A stretch of DNA of 20,359 bases from JAQSWP01 sp050185515. Its GTDB lineage: Bacteria; Pseudomonadota; Alphaproteobacteria; Reyranellales; JAQSWP01. The notes under the pieces are model-generated. The model was not told where the DNA came from and did no database searches. It saw only the letters and a program-made list of their open reading frames with translations. The stretch lies in NCBI GenBank assembly GCA_050185515.1, contig JBFWZG010000054.1, positions 1 through 20,359 on the forward strand, read 5' to 3'. Position numbers and translations under genes: made by a program. Below are positions 1 through 7,116 of this stretch, piece after piece; the stretch's first letter is position 1, and the number at the start of each line of letters is the position of its first letter.

Positions 1-84
1 GACATCACCGGCTTCGGCGGCTGGCGCGCCTATGTCGGCCGCGGAGTTGCGGACAAGGAGACGCTGGCGTCGGCGGCGGGGTAG
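1..84 (+). CDS. C-terminal fragment of an unidentified protein
   Basis: The window opens inside a reading frame that gives 27 residues (containing GFGGWRAYVGRGV) before a TAG stop at 82-84. Nearly every codon ends in G or C, as in the confirmed genes here, which supports real coding. The fragment is too short to assign to a family and I do not recognise it. It is on the opposite strand to the neighbouring gntR gene, so the two converge on the repeat-filled spacer that follows. Confidence 0.5.
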   Translation, partial: DITGFGGWRAYVGRGVADKETLASAAG

Positions 85-171
85 CTGTCGGCATCGGGGT
101 TGCTTCGAGAAGATGCTTCGCATCCGCTCAGAATGACGGAAGAAATCGTCGCCTGATTGCGTCGGCGCAAG

Positions 172-212
172 CGTTATGGATCCCGGGTCTCGCTGCGCTC
201 GCCCGGGATGAC
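172..212 (+). repeat. Dispersed palindromic repeat, copy A
   Basis: The element begins CGTTATGG, has arms ATCCCGGG and CCCGGGAT around a CTCGCTGCGCTCG-like centre, and ends in GATGAC. The arms pair perfectly, so the RNA would form a strong hairpin. It matches copy C in direct orientation and copy B in inverse orientation. Confidence 0.75.
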
Positions 213-261
213 AATCATTCTCTGTCCACCGTGCAGAGAAACATTGACGACAAGCTCCATT

Positions 262-308
262 GTCATCCCGGCCGGAGCGCGCAGCGCGGAGAGCCGGGAC
301 CCATGATG
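262..308 (-). repeat. Dispersed palindromic repeat, copy B (inverted)
   Basis: It starts GTCATCCCGG and contains GAGCGCGCAGCGCGGAGAG between CCCGGC and GCCGGGACCCATGATG. Read on the minus strand it follows the order of copies A and C (GGGTCCCGG, GCGCTGCGCGC, CCGGGATGAC), with some divergence and a longer centre. Confidence 0.7.
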
Positions 309-349
309 CCGTCTGCCTGGTTGACTGCCATTCGTTATCGAAGCGCCGT

Positions 350-386
350 CGTTATCGGTCCCGGGTCCGCGCTCGCCCGGGATGAC
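350..386 (+). repeat. Dispersed palindromic repeat, copy C, just past the gntR stop
   Basis: The element runs CGTTATCGGTCCCGGG, a short CGCGCTCG centre and CCCGGGATGAC. It matches copy A with a shortened centre. It lies 24 bases beyond the gntR stop codon, so its hairpin could serve as a transcription end or 3'-end stabiliser for the minus-strand operon; that role is inferred, and no T-run follows on that strand. Confidence 0.7.
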
Positions 387-410
387 AGGCAGGGCGAACC
401 TGTTCCGAGC

Positions 411-1094
411 CTACACCGTCTCCGCGTAGCGGTCGTAGGCTTTGCGGACGATTTCGATGTGGGCGCGCATGGCGTTGGTGGCGCCGTCGCGATCGCCGCG
501 CAGGATCGCCTGCACCACCTTGTCGTGCTCGGCATGCGACTGCGACAGGCGGCCGAGCTGGCGGAACTGGGCGGTACGGAAGGGCAAGACGCGGGCGCGG
601 GTCTGCAGGGTGAGTTCGGCGAGATAGACGTTGTGGGTGCCGGCGTAGATGGCCTGATGGAAGGCCTCGTTGACGATAGTGTAGCGCTGGGCGTCGCCGC
701 GATGCACCAGATGCTCGAGCTCCTGATGCATGGTTTCCAGCGCGCGGCGTTCGGAGGCCGTCATGTTGACCGCCGCCAGGCCGGCGCACAGCGCCTCGAG
801 CTCGGCCATGGCGCGGAACATATCGACCAGCCGCTCCGGCGAGGGCAGCGCCACGACGGCGCCGCGATGGGCGCGGGTTTCGACCAGGCCGGAGGCGGCG
901 AGCTGGCGGATGGCCTCGCGCACCGGCGTGCGCGACACGCCGAAGCGCTGCGCCACTTCGGTCTCGTCGAGCGGCGAGCCGGGCGGCAGCAGGCCGCGCA
1001 CGATCTCGTCGGCGAGCTTGCGATGCAGTTCCTCGGCCCGCGTGCGGGCGGGCGGGCGAACCGGAGGCGGCGGACTGGCGACGTCGATGGTCAT
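411..1094 (-). CDS. GntR-family regulator, FadR/FCD subfamily
   Basis: A 227-residue protein of normal length for FadR-type GntR regulators. Residues about 18-82 form the winged helix-turn-helix, with typical motifs RFGVSRTPVREAIRQL and GLVETRAHRGAVVA. Residues about 90-220 form the helical FCD ligand-binding domain, with the family histidines in NEAFHQAIY, SQSHAEHDKVV and AMRAHI that usually bind a metal near the effector. Such proteins usually repress a neighbouring catabolic operon and release DNA on binding a carboxylate. It is the last gene of the minus-strand cluster, 64 bases past the full-length end of hpxZ, so it likely controls the transporter and amidase genes. A separate extended -10 element lies in that spacer, so it may also be expressed on its own. 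The effector is unknown. Confidence 0.92.
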   Translation of the reverse strand: MTIDVASPPPPVRPPARTRAEELHRKLADEIVRGLLPPGSPLDETEVAQRFGVSRTPVREAIRQLAASGLVETRAHRGAVVALPSPERLVDMFRAMAELEALCAGLAAVNMTASERRALETMHQELEHLVHRGDAQRYTIVNEAFHQAIYAGTHNVYLAELTLQTRARVLPFRTAQFRQLGRLSQSHAEHDKVVQAILRGDRDGATNAMRAHIEIVRKAYDRYAETV

Positions 1095-1122
1095 GATGTC
1101 CAGCGCTGCAAGAGCGATGCCA

Positions 1123-1131
1123 ATTCTAGCA
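1123..1131 (-). promoter_or_regulatory. Possible extended -10 promoter for gntR
   Basis: On the minus strand the spacer between hpxZ and gntR reads TGC-TAGAAT: five of six bases match TATAAT and the TG of an extended -10 is present. It would start transcription about 20 bases before the gntR ATG. No good -35 box is at the expected distance, so support is moderate to weak. Confidence 0.35.
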
Positions 1132-1158
1132 TGGAAACCCGTCCAGCCCGATACGCCG

Positions 1159-1536
1159 CTACGTCGACGGAATCAGGCTCACATGGGCGGCGACGACGCG
1201 CCAGCCTTCCGGCATCAGCGCCTAGGTCTGCATCTGCCGGCCGATCTTGTCGGAGCCGCGGCGGAACAGCGTGCTGGCCGTCGCCATGGTGGTGCCGAAG
1301 GTCGTGATCACCGTGCGCTCGAGGCTGCGCTGCAGATCGACGTTGGGACGGGCGCCGCGAAACGCCTTGATCTCGTCGTAGCCGTAGAGGTTTTCGCCGA
1401 TGCCGTAGCGGATCGTGGCCGGATCTTTCCAGAACAGCTCGTTGAGCGTGGCGACGTCGTTGCTGACCAGCGCCGTCTCGTAGCGGCGGAACGCGGCCTC
1501 GACGGCGGATTTCGTGGCGGGATCGTTGACGAGCAT
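1159..1536 (-). pseudogene. hpxZ: AtzH/HpxZ-like (DUF3225) protein, interrupted by an amber codon
   Basis: The frame from 1536 reads like the AtzH/HpxZ family, small NTF2/SnoaL-like proteins of about 125-130 residues: AVEAAFRRYETALVSNDV, LNELFW, TIRYGIGENLYG, AFRGARP and GRQMQT. At 1222-1224 a TAG stop falls where this family normally has tryptophan (GRQxQTW). The same frame then continues with 20 codons that include the family's C-terminal GWRVVAAHVSL motif and ends at a second TAG (1159-1161). A single G-to-A change (TGG to TAG) would explain it. AtzH is reported as a 1,3-dicarboxyurea deaminase in Pseudomonas sp. ADP; HpxZ belongs to oxalurate catabolism. As read, the product is 104 residues and lacks the last strands. 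The intact downstream frame and codon bias mean the mutation is recent, a base-call error, or read through. The start lies 23 bases after the atzE stop. Confidence 0.85.
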
Positions 1537-1559
1537 CGGGACGAGCCTTTGCAGAAAGA

Positions 1560-2969
1560 TCAGAGAGAAGCGACGGGCGCGCGGGCGACCCCGGTTCGTT
1601 CCAGCGCCGCGGCGACCCTCAGCGCCAGGTCCTCGCGCCAGGGCGGGGCGATGACCTGCACGCCGAGCGGCAATCTCTCGCCCTCGCTCCAGAGCGGGCA
1701 GGCGACCACGGGCAGGCCGATGGCGGAAATCGACTGGGTGAAGATGCCGATGTTGGGGCGGAGCATCATCTCCTGGCCATCGAGCACGATGGTCTTCTGG
1801 CCCAGCTTCGGCGCCCGGCAGGGCGTCGCCGGCGCCAGGATGACGTCGACCTCGTCGAACAGCCGCAGCACCTTCTCGCGATACCAGCGCCGCACCTTCT
1901 GCGCCTTGATGACGAAGGCGGCGGGCACCAGCGCTCCCGCCAGCAACCGGTCGCGCACCTCGGGATCGAAATCGTCGGCGCGGGTGCGCAGGCGATCGAG
2001 ATGCAGCTGCGCGCCCTCGGCGGTGGTGATGGCATAGGCGGCGGCGCGCCCGCGCGCGGCCTCTGGAACGTCGATGACGCGCGTCACGCCAAGGGCCGCG
2101 GCGGCGCGGTCCACCGTGTCGTAGGCCTCGGGCATGCCGCCGCGGCGAAAATAGCCGCCAGCCACGGCCAGGCGCAGCCGGTCGATGCCGAGGTCGAGCG
2201 ACGGCGATACCGGCTCCACAGGGCGTGACGCCTGGGCATGGTCGGTTGGATCGGGCGCCTGCAGCGCGTCGTAGGCGAGCGCCAGATCGGCGACCGACCG
2301 GGCGAAAGGACCGAGATGGTCGAGGCTGGCGACGAAGGGGAACGTGCCCATGCGCGAGAGCCGGCCATAGGTGGGCTTCAGGCCGAAGATGCCGCAGAAT
2401 GACGACGGCACGCGGATCGAGCCGTTGGTGTCGGACCCCAGCGCCAGCGGCGCCAGCCCGCCCGCGACCGCCGTGCCCGAGCCACCGGACGAGCCGCCCG
2501 ACATGTGCGCGAGATCGTGCGGGTTGCGCGACGGGCCATCGTGGGCATTCTCGCCGGTGAAGTCGTAGGCGTATTCGCCCATGTTCAGGGCGCCGAGACA
2601 GACCGCGTCGGCGGCGCGCAGGCGCTGGACGAGAAAGGCGTCGGCATTGGCCGGCGGCAGGTCGCGATTGATCCTCGAACCGGCGCGCGTGGCCAGCCCC
2701 TGCAGGTCGAACAGGTTCTTGACCGCATAGGGCACGCCGGCCAGCGGCCCGAGCGGCGCACCGGCGGCGCGGCGCGCGTCGATCGCGTCGGCTTCGGCCA
2801 GAGCGCGCCGGGCGGTGACGTCGGTGAAGGCATTGAGAGTGGGGTTGAGCCGCGCGATGCGGTCGAGATGCGCCTGCGCCACCTGGCGGGCCGTGAATCC
2901 GCCCCGGCGAATGCCGTCGGCGATGGCTGTAGCAGTCGAGGTTGCGGGATCAAGCGGCAGGCTATCCAT
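1560..2969 (-). CDS. atzE: AtzE-family amidase (carboxybiuret/oxalurate-type amidohydrolase)
   Basis: A 469-residue amidase-signature enzyme of normal length. The Ser-cisSer-Lys triad is visible: Lys84 in YAVKNLFD, cis-Ser160 in SGGSSGGSG, and nucleophile Ser184 in GSDTNGSIRVPSS. The family hydrolyses amide or urea-type C-N bonds in the cytoplasm. The AtzE subgroup is indicated by the company it keeps: a DUF4089 (AtzG-like) gene ends 3 bases before its start and a DUF3225 (AtzH/HpxZ-like) gene follows. AtzE of Pseudomonas sp. ADP deaminates 1-carboxybiuret and needs AtzG as a partner; HpxY is the related protein of oxalurate degradation. The start at 2969 is likely translated by coupling to atzG. 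No triad residue is missing. The specific substrate cannot be told from the sequence. Confidence 0.9.
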   Translation of the reverse strand: MDSLPLDPATSTATAIADGIRRGGFTARQVAQAHLDRIARLNPTLNAFTDVTARRALAEADAIDARRAAGAPLGPLAGVPYAVKNLFDLQGLATRAGSRINRDLPPANADAFLVQRLRAADAVCLGALNMGEYAYDFTGENAHDGPSRNPHDLAHMSGGSSGGSGTAVAGGLAPLALGSDTNGSIRVPSSFCGIFGLKPTYGRLSRMGTFPFVASLDHLGPFARSVADLALAYDALQAPDPTDHAQASRPVEPVSPSLDLGIDRLRLAVAGGYFRRGGMPEAYDTVDRAAAALGVTRVIDVPEAARGRAAAYAITTAEGAQLHLDRLRTRADDFDPEVRDRLLAGALVPAAFVIKAQKVRRWYREKVLRLFDEVDVILAPATPCRAPKLGQKTIVLDGQEMMLRPNIGIFTQSISAIGLPVVACPLWSEGERLPLGVQVIAPPWREDLALRVAAALERTGVARAPVASL

Positions 2970-2972
2970 CGC

Positions 2973-3179
2973 TCAGGCCCCGAACACCGGCGACGGCTCG
3001 GCGTCGTCGGACAGTTCGACATCCATGAAGACGGCGGCGATGCGCATCGTCGTGGCCAGATGCAGGGCGACGCCGGGGCGCTGGGCCGGGGTGATGTTCA
3101 GGCCCAGCATGGGGGCCGCCGCATCGATGCAGGCCTCGGCGTCGAAAGGAGTATCTGCAGGCGGCTTGACGGCGCTCAT
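2973..3179 (-). CDS. atzG: AtzG/HpxX-like small subunit (DUF4089)
   Basis: A 68-residue protein with the family pattern IDAAAPMLGL, then QRPGVALHL and a C-terminal ...EPSPVFGA tail. In Pseudomonas sp. ADP, AtzG forms a complex with AtzE that resembles the GatC-GatA part of the tRNA amidotransferase and stabilises the amidase; the role here is inferred from that. It starts 12 bases after the oppF stop, with a purine-rich GGGGAGAA ribosome binding site about 5 bases before the ATG, and ends 3 bases before the atzE start, which fits co-translation of the two subunits. It is also found as HpxX in oxalurate operons. Confidence 0.85.
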   Translation of the reverse strand: MSAVKPPADTPFDAEACIDAAAPMLGLNITPAQRPGVALHLATTMRIAAVFMDVELSDDAEPSPVFGA

Positions 3180-3191
3180 GGCGCTTCTCCC

Positions 3192-4223
3192 CTACTCGGC
3201 GGCTCGTTTCAGTTCGGCATAATGGCAGGCGACTTCGTGGCCGTCTGCCAGGCGGCGCAACGCCGGCATTTCCTGGCTGCAGCGTTCGGTGGCGATCGGG
3301 CAGCGGCCGGTGAAGCGGCAGACTTTCGGATCGGGATCGATCGGGCTGCGCGGCTCGCCGGCCAGCGGCGTGCGGGCATGGCGCACGCCGGGCTCGAAGC
3401 TGGGGATCGAGGCGACCAGCGCCTTGGTGTAGGGATGGGCCGGATTGCGGAATACCTGGTCGGCCGGGCCGCTCTCGACGATGCGGCCGAGATACATCAC
3501 CAGCACCCGGTCGCACAGAAGATGTACGACATGCAGGTCGTGGCTGACGAACAGGTAGCTCATGCCCAGCCGCTTTTTGAGGTCCTCGAGCAGGCGCAGG
3601 ATCACCACCTGCACCGAGACGTCGAGAGCCGAGGTCGGCTCGTCGAGTATGAGCAGTTTGGGTTCGACGGCGATGGCGCGGGCGATGCCGACCCTCGCCT
3701 TCTGGCCGCCGGAGAGCTGGTGGGGGAAGCGCGACAGCAACGCCTGCGGCAGGCCGGTGAGATCGGCGAGCTCGGCGACCCGCGCCTTCAATGCTGCGCC
3801 TTTCAGCTCGGGCCGCAGGCGACGCAGCGGATCGGCAATGGCGGCGGCGGCGGTGTAGCGCGGGTTGAGGCTGTCGGTCGCGTCCTGGAACACCATCTGC
3901 ACCTTGGCGCGCTGCGGGCGGCCGCCGAAGCCCTTGGCGGGCATGGAACCGACATCCTCGCCGTCGAGATGGATGTTGCCCTCGCTGGGATCGATCAGCC
4001 GGGTCAGCAGACGCACCAGGGTCGACTTGCCGCAGCCCGACTCGCCCACCAGCCCGATGGTTTCGCCGGCGAAGAGATCGAAGCTGACGCCGTCGACGGC
4101 ATGCAGGAAGGACGGCGGCCGCGCGGGCCGGAAGGCATCCTTGAAGACGCTGTCGCGCTGCACGGGATAGAACTTGCACAGTCCGTCGACATGCAGCAGC
4201 GGGGTTTCGGCGCGGGGGCTCAT
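3192..4223 (-). CDS. Peptide/nickel-type ABC transporter ATPase, second subunit (DppF/OppF-like)
   Basis: A 343-residue ATPase that powers uptake by the membrane permease pair. Visible motifs: Walker A GESGCGKS (60-67), Q-loop Gln113, signature LSGGQ (170-174), Walker B LLILDE (190-195), H-loop His228. After residue 258 comes the oligopeptide-transporter C-terminal domain (NPAHPYTKAL), followed by four cysteines (302, 308, 315, 333) in a CRFTGRCPIATERC-plus-Cys pattern seen in many OppD/DppD/OppF proteins. I placed the start at 4223 because its ATGA overlaps the stop of the preceding ATPase gene by 4 bases and because the sequence before it is not family-like. It is the last transporter gene before atzG. 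The substrate could be a peptide or another small polar compound; the ATPase does not decide this. Confidence 0.93.
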   Translation of the reverse strand: MSPRAETPLLHVDGLCKFYPVQRDSVFKDAFRPARPPSFLHAVDGVSFDLFAGETIGLVGESGCGKSTLVRLLTRLIDPSEGNIHLDGEDVGSMPAKGFGGRPQRAKVQMVFQDATDSLNPRYTAAAAIADPLRRLRPELKGAALKARVAELADLTGLPQALLSRFPHQLSGGQKARVGIARAIAVEPKLLILDEPTSALDVSVQVVILRLLEDLKKRLGMSYLFVSHDLHVVHLLCDRVLVMYLGRIVESGPADQVFRNPAHPYTKALVASIPSFEPGVRHARTPLAGEPRSPIDPDPKVCRFTGRCPIATERCSQEMPALRRLADGHEVACHYAELKRAAE

Positions 4224-5185
4224 AGCGGATTCCAGCAGGCGACCATCGAGCCGCCCGCGACGCGGCGCGGCAATGGCTGGGCGCAGTCCGGCTCCGCCCG
4301 ATCGCAGCGGCCGGAGAAGCGGCAGGGCGGCAGGCTGGCGCTGCGCAGGTCGGGCAGGTTGCCGCCGATGGCGACCAGATCGTCGAGACGCGATTCGGGG
4401 CGCGGCGTGGCGGCGATCAGCTTGGCGGTATAGGGATGGCGCGGGCTGGCGAACAGCTCGGCGGTCGGCGCGTTCTCGACGACGTGGCCAGCATGCATCA
4501 CCACGATACGGTCGCAATACTCGGCGGCCATGCCGAGATCGTGGGTGATCAGCACCGTCGCCATGCCGCGCTCGCGCGCCAGCTCGCTTATCAGGTCCAT
4601 GATGGCGGCCTGGGTGGTGACGTCGAGGCCGGTGGTGGGCTCGTCGGCGATCAGCAGCGAGGGTGCGCAGGCCAAGGCGATGGCGATCATGATGCGCTGG
4701 CACATGCCGCCGGAGAGCTCGAACGGATAGGCCCTGGCGCGGCGCTCGGGATCGGGGATGCGCACCGCCTTCAGCATGTCGATGGCGCGCGCCGGCGCCT
4801 GGGCGCGGGTGACGTTGCCGTGGCGCAGCAGCACGTCGGCGATCTGCAGGCCAACGCGGCGGATCGGATTGAGCGCCACGCGCGGGTTCTGGAAGATCAT
4901 CGACAGCTCGCGCCCGCGCAGCTCCTGCAGCTCGGACTCGCTGGCCTTGAGAAGATCGGCACCGCCGAACATGGCGCTGCCGCCTGTCACCCTGCCGGCG
5001 GCTTCGAGAATGCCCATCAGCGCGTAGGCGGTGACCGATTTGCCGGAGCCGGATTCGCCCACGACGCCGATCATCTCGCCCTTGGCGACGGAAAAGGAAA
5101 CGCTCTCCACCGCCCGCACCACGCCCGACCGGGTGCGGAACTCGACCGACAGGTCACGGACGTCGAGGACCGGAACCGCTACCAT
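4220..5185 (-). CDS. Peptide/nickel-type ABC transporter ATPase, first subunit (DppD/OppD-like)
   Basis: A 321-residue ATPase, the partner of the downstream DppF/OppF-like subunit. Motifs: Walker A GESGSGKS (43-50), Q-loop Gln99, signature LSGGM (157-161), Walker B LLIADE (177-182), H-loop His215, then the oligopeptide C-terminal domain (SPRHPYTAKL, about 248-256). Cysteines at 288, 294, 301 and 317 repeat the pattern of its partner. An AGGAGG ribosome binding site sits about 5 bases before the ATG and overlaps the end of the dppC stop region. The start and spacing (9 bases after dppC) support this call; the stop overlaps the next ATPase start (ATGA). Confidence 0.93.
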   Translation of the reverse strand: MVAVPVLDVRDLSVEFRTRSGVVRAVESVSFSVAKGEMIGVVGESGSGKSVTAYALMGILEAAGRVTGGSAMFGGADLLKASESELQELRGRELSMIFQNPRVALNPIRRVGLQIADVLLRHGNVTRAQAPARAIDMLKAVRIPDPERRARAYPFELSGGMCQRIMIAIALACAPSLLIADEPTTGLDVTTQAAIMDLISELARERGMATVLITHDLGMAAEYCDRIVVMHAGHVVENAPTAELFASPRHPYTAKLIAATPRPESRLDDLVAIGGNLPDLRSASLPPCRFSGRCDRAEPDCAQPLPRRVAGGSMVACWNPL

Positions 5186-5194
5186 GCCGGCCTC

Positions 5195-6085
5195 CTAGGT
5201 GCGCCGGCGCGGGTCGATCAGGTCGCGCAGACCGTCGCCCAGCAGGTTGAAGCAGAACACCGCGATCATCAGCGCCAGGCCGGGGAACAGCGCCACCCAC
5301 CATTCGCCGGAGATGATGAAGGTGGCGCCTTCGGCGACCATGATGCCCCATTCGGCGGTCGGCGGCTGCACGCCCAGGCCGATGAAGGACAGGCCGGCGG
5401 CGTTGAGGATGGCGTAGCCCATGGTCAGCGACATCTGCACCATCATGATCGGCATTATGTTGGGCAGGATCTGCGCCAGCAGGATGCGGGCCTCGGAATT
5501 GCCCGACAGGCGGGCGGCCTCGACGAAGCCGGCGTTGCGGCGGATATTGGCCTCTGCGCGCGCGACGCGGGCGTAGAGCGGCAGGTTGATGATGGCGGTG
5601 GCCAGCACGATGTTGCCGATGGTGTTGCCGAGTGCTGCGACGATGCCCATGGCCAGCACGAACAGCGGAAAGGCCATGATGGTGTCGACGAGGCGGCCGA
5701 CGATGCGGTCGGTCCAGCCGCCGAAATAGCCGGCGGCGATGCCGGCCAGTGCGCCGACGCCGAAAGCCAGAATGACCGAGACGAAGGCCACAGTGAGATC
5801 CAGTCTCGTCGCCACCAGCACGCGGCTGAAGATGTCGCGTCCAAGCTGGTCGGTGCCGAACCAGTGGGTCCAGCTGGGCGGCTGCAGGCTGACGGCGGCG
5901 TCGGTCGCCAGCGGATCGTGCGGCGCGATCGAGGGGCCGAATACGGCGCAGAACACGATCAGCACGAACAGGCCGAAGGACAGCGCCGTCAGCGGGTTCT
6001 CCGCCATGACGTAGCGGAAATGACCAACGAAGGCGGCCATGCCGGTGGCCGGCGCGGGCGAGGAAGCGGCGGCAGGCGCGCTCAT
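5195..6085 (-). CDS. dppC: ABC transporter permease, DppC/OppC-like
   Basis: A 296-residue inner-membrane permease. After a short Ala/Pro-rich N-terminus come about six hydrophobic segments, first at 35-51 (SFGLFVLIVFCAVFGPSIAP region). The family motif HWFGTDQLGRDIFSR lies near 74-88, and the cytoplasmic EAA loop that docks the ATPases is near 175-200 (ARAEANIRRNAG, FVEAARLSG). The C-terminus (NLLGDGLRDLIDPR) is typical of DppC. It overlaps dppB by 4 bases (ATGA) and is followed 9 bases later by the first ATPase gene. It forms the translocation pore with DppB. Confidence 0.93.
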   Translation of the reverse strand: MSAPAAASSPAPATGMAAFVGHFRYVMAENPLTALSFGLFVLIVFCAVFGPSIAPHDPLATDAAVSLQPPSWTHWFGTDQLGRDIFSRVLVATRLDLTVAFVSVILAFGVGALAGIAAGYFGGWTDRIVGRLVDTIMAFPLFVLAMGIVAALGNTIGNIVLATAIINLPLYARVARAEANIRRNAGFVEAARLSGNSEARILLAQILPNIMPIMMVQMSLTMGYAILNAAGLSFIGLGVQPPTAEWGIMVAEGATFIISGEWWVALFPGLALMIAVFCFNLLGDGLRDLIDPRRRT

Positions 6086-7095
6086 GCCTCGATTCCCACG
6101 CGCGGGTCGATAACGCCGTAGAGAATGTCGATGGCGAGGTTGAGCCCGACATAGAGCAGCGCCATCAGCAGCACGAAGCCCTGGATCGGCGCGTAGTCGG
6201 CGGCGATCAGCGCCTCGATGGCGTAGGAACCGATGCCGGGCCAGGCGAACACCTTTTCGACCAGCACGTTGGCGCCAAGCAGGAAGGAGAACACCATGCC
6301 TAAGGTCGTCACCACCGGCAGCAGCGCGTTGCGGAAGGCGTAACGGAAGGTTACGGCGCCATAGGACAGGCCGGAGGCGCGGGCGGTGCGCACGAAATCG
6401 CTCGACAGGACCGCCAGCATCGAGGCGCGAGTCATGCGCGCCAGCGGCGCCAGGGTGAAGATGGCCAGGGTCAGCGCCGGCAGGACGAGCTGGGAGGCGG
6501 CGGCGAAGAACAGTTCGGCATCGCCGGCCAGGATGGCGTCGACGGTGTAGAAATTCGTCACCGCCGGCGGCGGCGAATAGATGAAGTCGAGCCGGCCCAG
6601 CGGCGCCGGCGCCCAGCCCAGAAGATAGTAGAAGATGTAGACCAGCAGCAGGCCGGTGAAGAAGGTCGGCAGGCTGACGCCGGCGGTGGTGACGATGCGA
6701 CAGGCGTGGTCGATGGGCGAGTTGGGCCGCGTCGCGGCAACCACGCCCAGCGGCACGGCGATGCCGACCGAGATCAGCAGCGCCAGCAAGGTCAGTTCCA
6801 GCGAGGCCGGCAGGCGGGTGACCAGTTCGGCCATGACCGGCTGGCCGGTCGACAGCGAGTTGCCCAGCTCGCCCTGCGCCAGATCGCCGACATAGACGGC
6901 GAACTGCTCGGGCAGGCTCTTGTCCAGCCCGAGCGTTTTCCTGATCTGCTCGATCGCCTCCTGGGTGGCGGCGGGCCCGGCGAAATAGGCGGCCGGATCG
7001 CCCGGCAGCGCGCGCGTCAGCACGAAGGTGACGACGATCACCCCGATTATGCTGGGCAGCGCGCCGACCAGGCGCCGTGCAATCAGTCGCAGCAT
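6082..7095 (-). CDS. dppB: ABC transporter permease, DppB/OppB-like
   Basis: A 337-residue inner-membrane permease. The N-terminus (IARRLVGALPSIIGVIVVTF, ALPGDPA) is the classic DppB opening: one membrane segment, then a periplasmic loop with LGLDKSLPEQF and GELGNSLSTGQPV. Further membrane segments follow and the EAA-like loop is near residues 225-255 (FVRTARASGLSYG). The C-terminus (YGVIDPRVGIEA) is typical. A GGGAGG ribosome binding site precedes the ATG, and the gene lies 21 bases after the solute-binding protein gene. It works as a heterodimer with DppC. Confidence 0.93.
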   Translation of the reverse strand: MLRLIARRLVGALPSIIGVIVVTFVLTRALPGDPAAYFAGPAATQEAIEQIRKTLGLDKSLPEQFAVYVGDLAQGELGNSLSTGQPVMAELVTRLPASLELTLLALLISVGIAVPLGVVAATRPNSPIDHACRIVTTAGVSLPTFFTGLLLVYIFYYLLGWAPAPLGRLDFIYSPPPAVTNFYTVDAILAGDAELFFAAASQLVLPALTLAIFTLAPLARMTRASMLAVLSSDFVRTARASGLSYGAVTFRYAFRNALLPVVTTLGMVFSFLLGANVLVEKVFAWPGIGSYAIEALIAADYAPIQGFVLLMALLYVGLNLAIDILYGVIDPRVGIEA

Positions 7096-7116
7096 CAGGC
7101 CGCCTCCCTCGCCCCG

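Larger units (their letters stand above)
85..410. other. Intergenic spacer filled with dispersed repeats
   Basis: No credible gene is seen between the partial left-edge gene and gntR, although both genes read into this spacer. It holds three copies of a palindromic repeat (listed separately) and, at about 103-139, a stretch (GCTTCGCATCCGCTCAGAATGAC core) that also ends in an AATGAC-type motif and resembles other dispersed intergenic elements of alphaproteobacteria. Weak open frames cross the spacer but have no start signals or recognisable protein content. Confidence 0.6.

Noticed and set aside
262..308. Repeat copy B considered as part of a CRISPR array with copies A and C
   Set aside because: The copies are palindromic, differ in orientation and centre, and are not evenly spaced by unique spacers; they are dispersed elements.
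2505..4433. A long open frame on the plus strand opposite atzE, atzG and the ATPase gene
   Set aside because: It mirrors well-supported minus-strand genes in GC-rich DNA, has a low-complexity Gly/Ala/Asp/His-rich product and matches no family.
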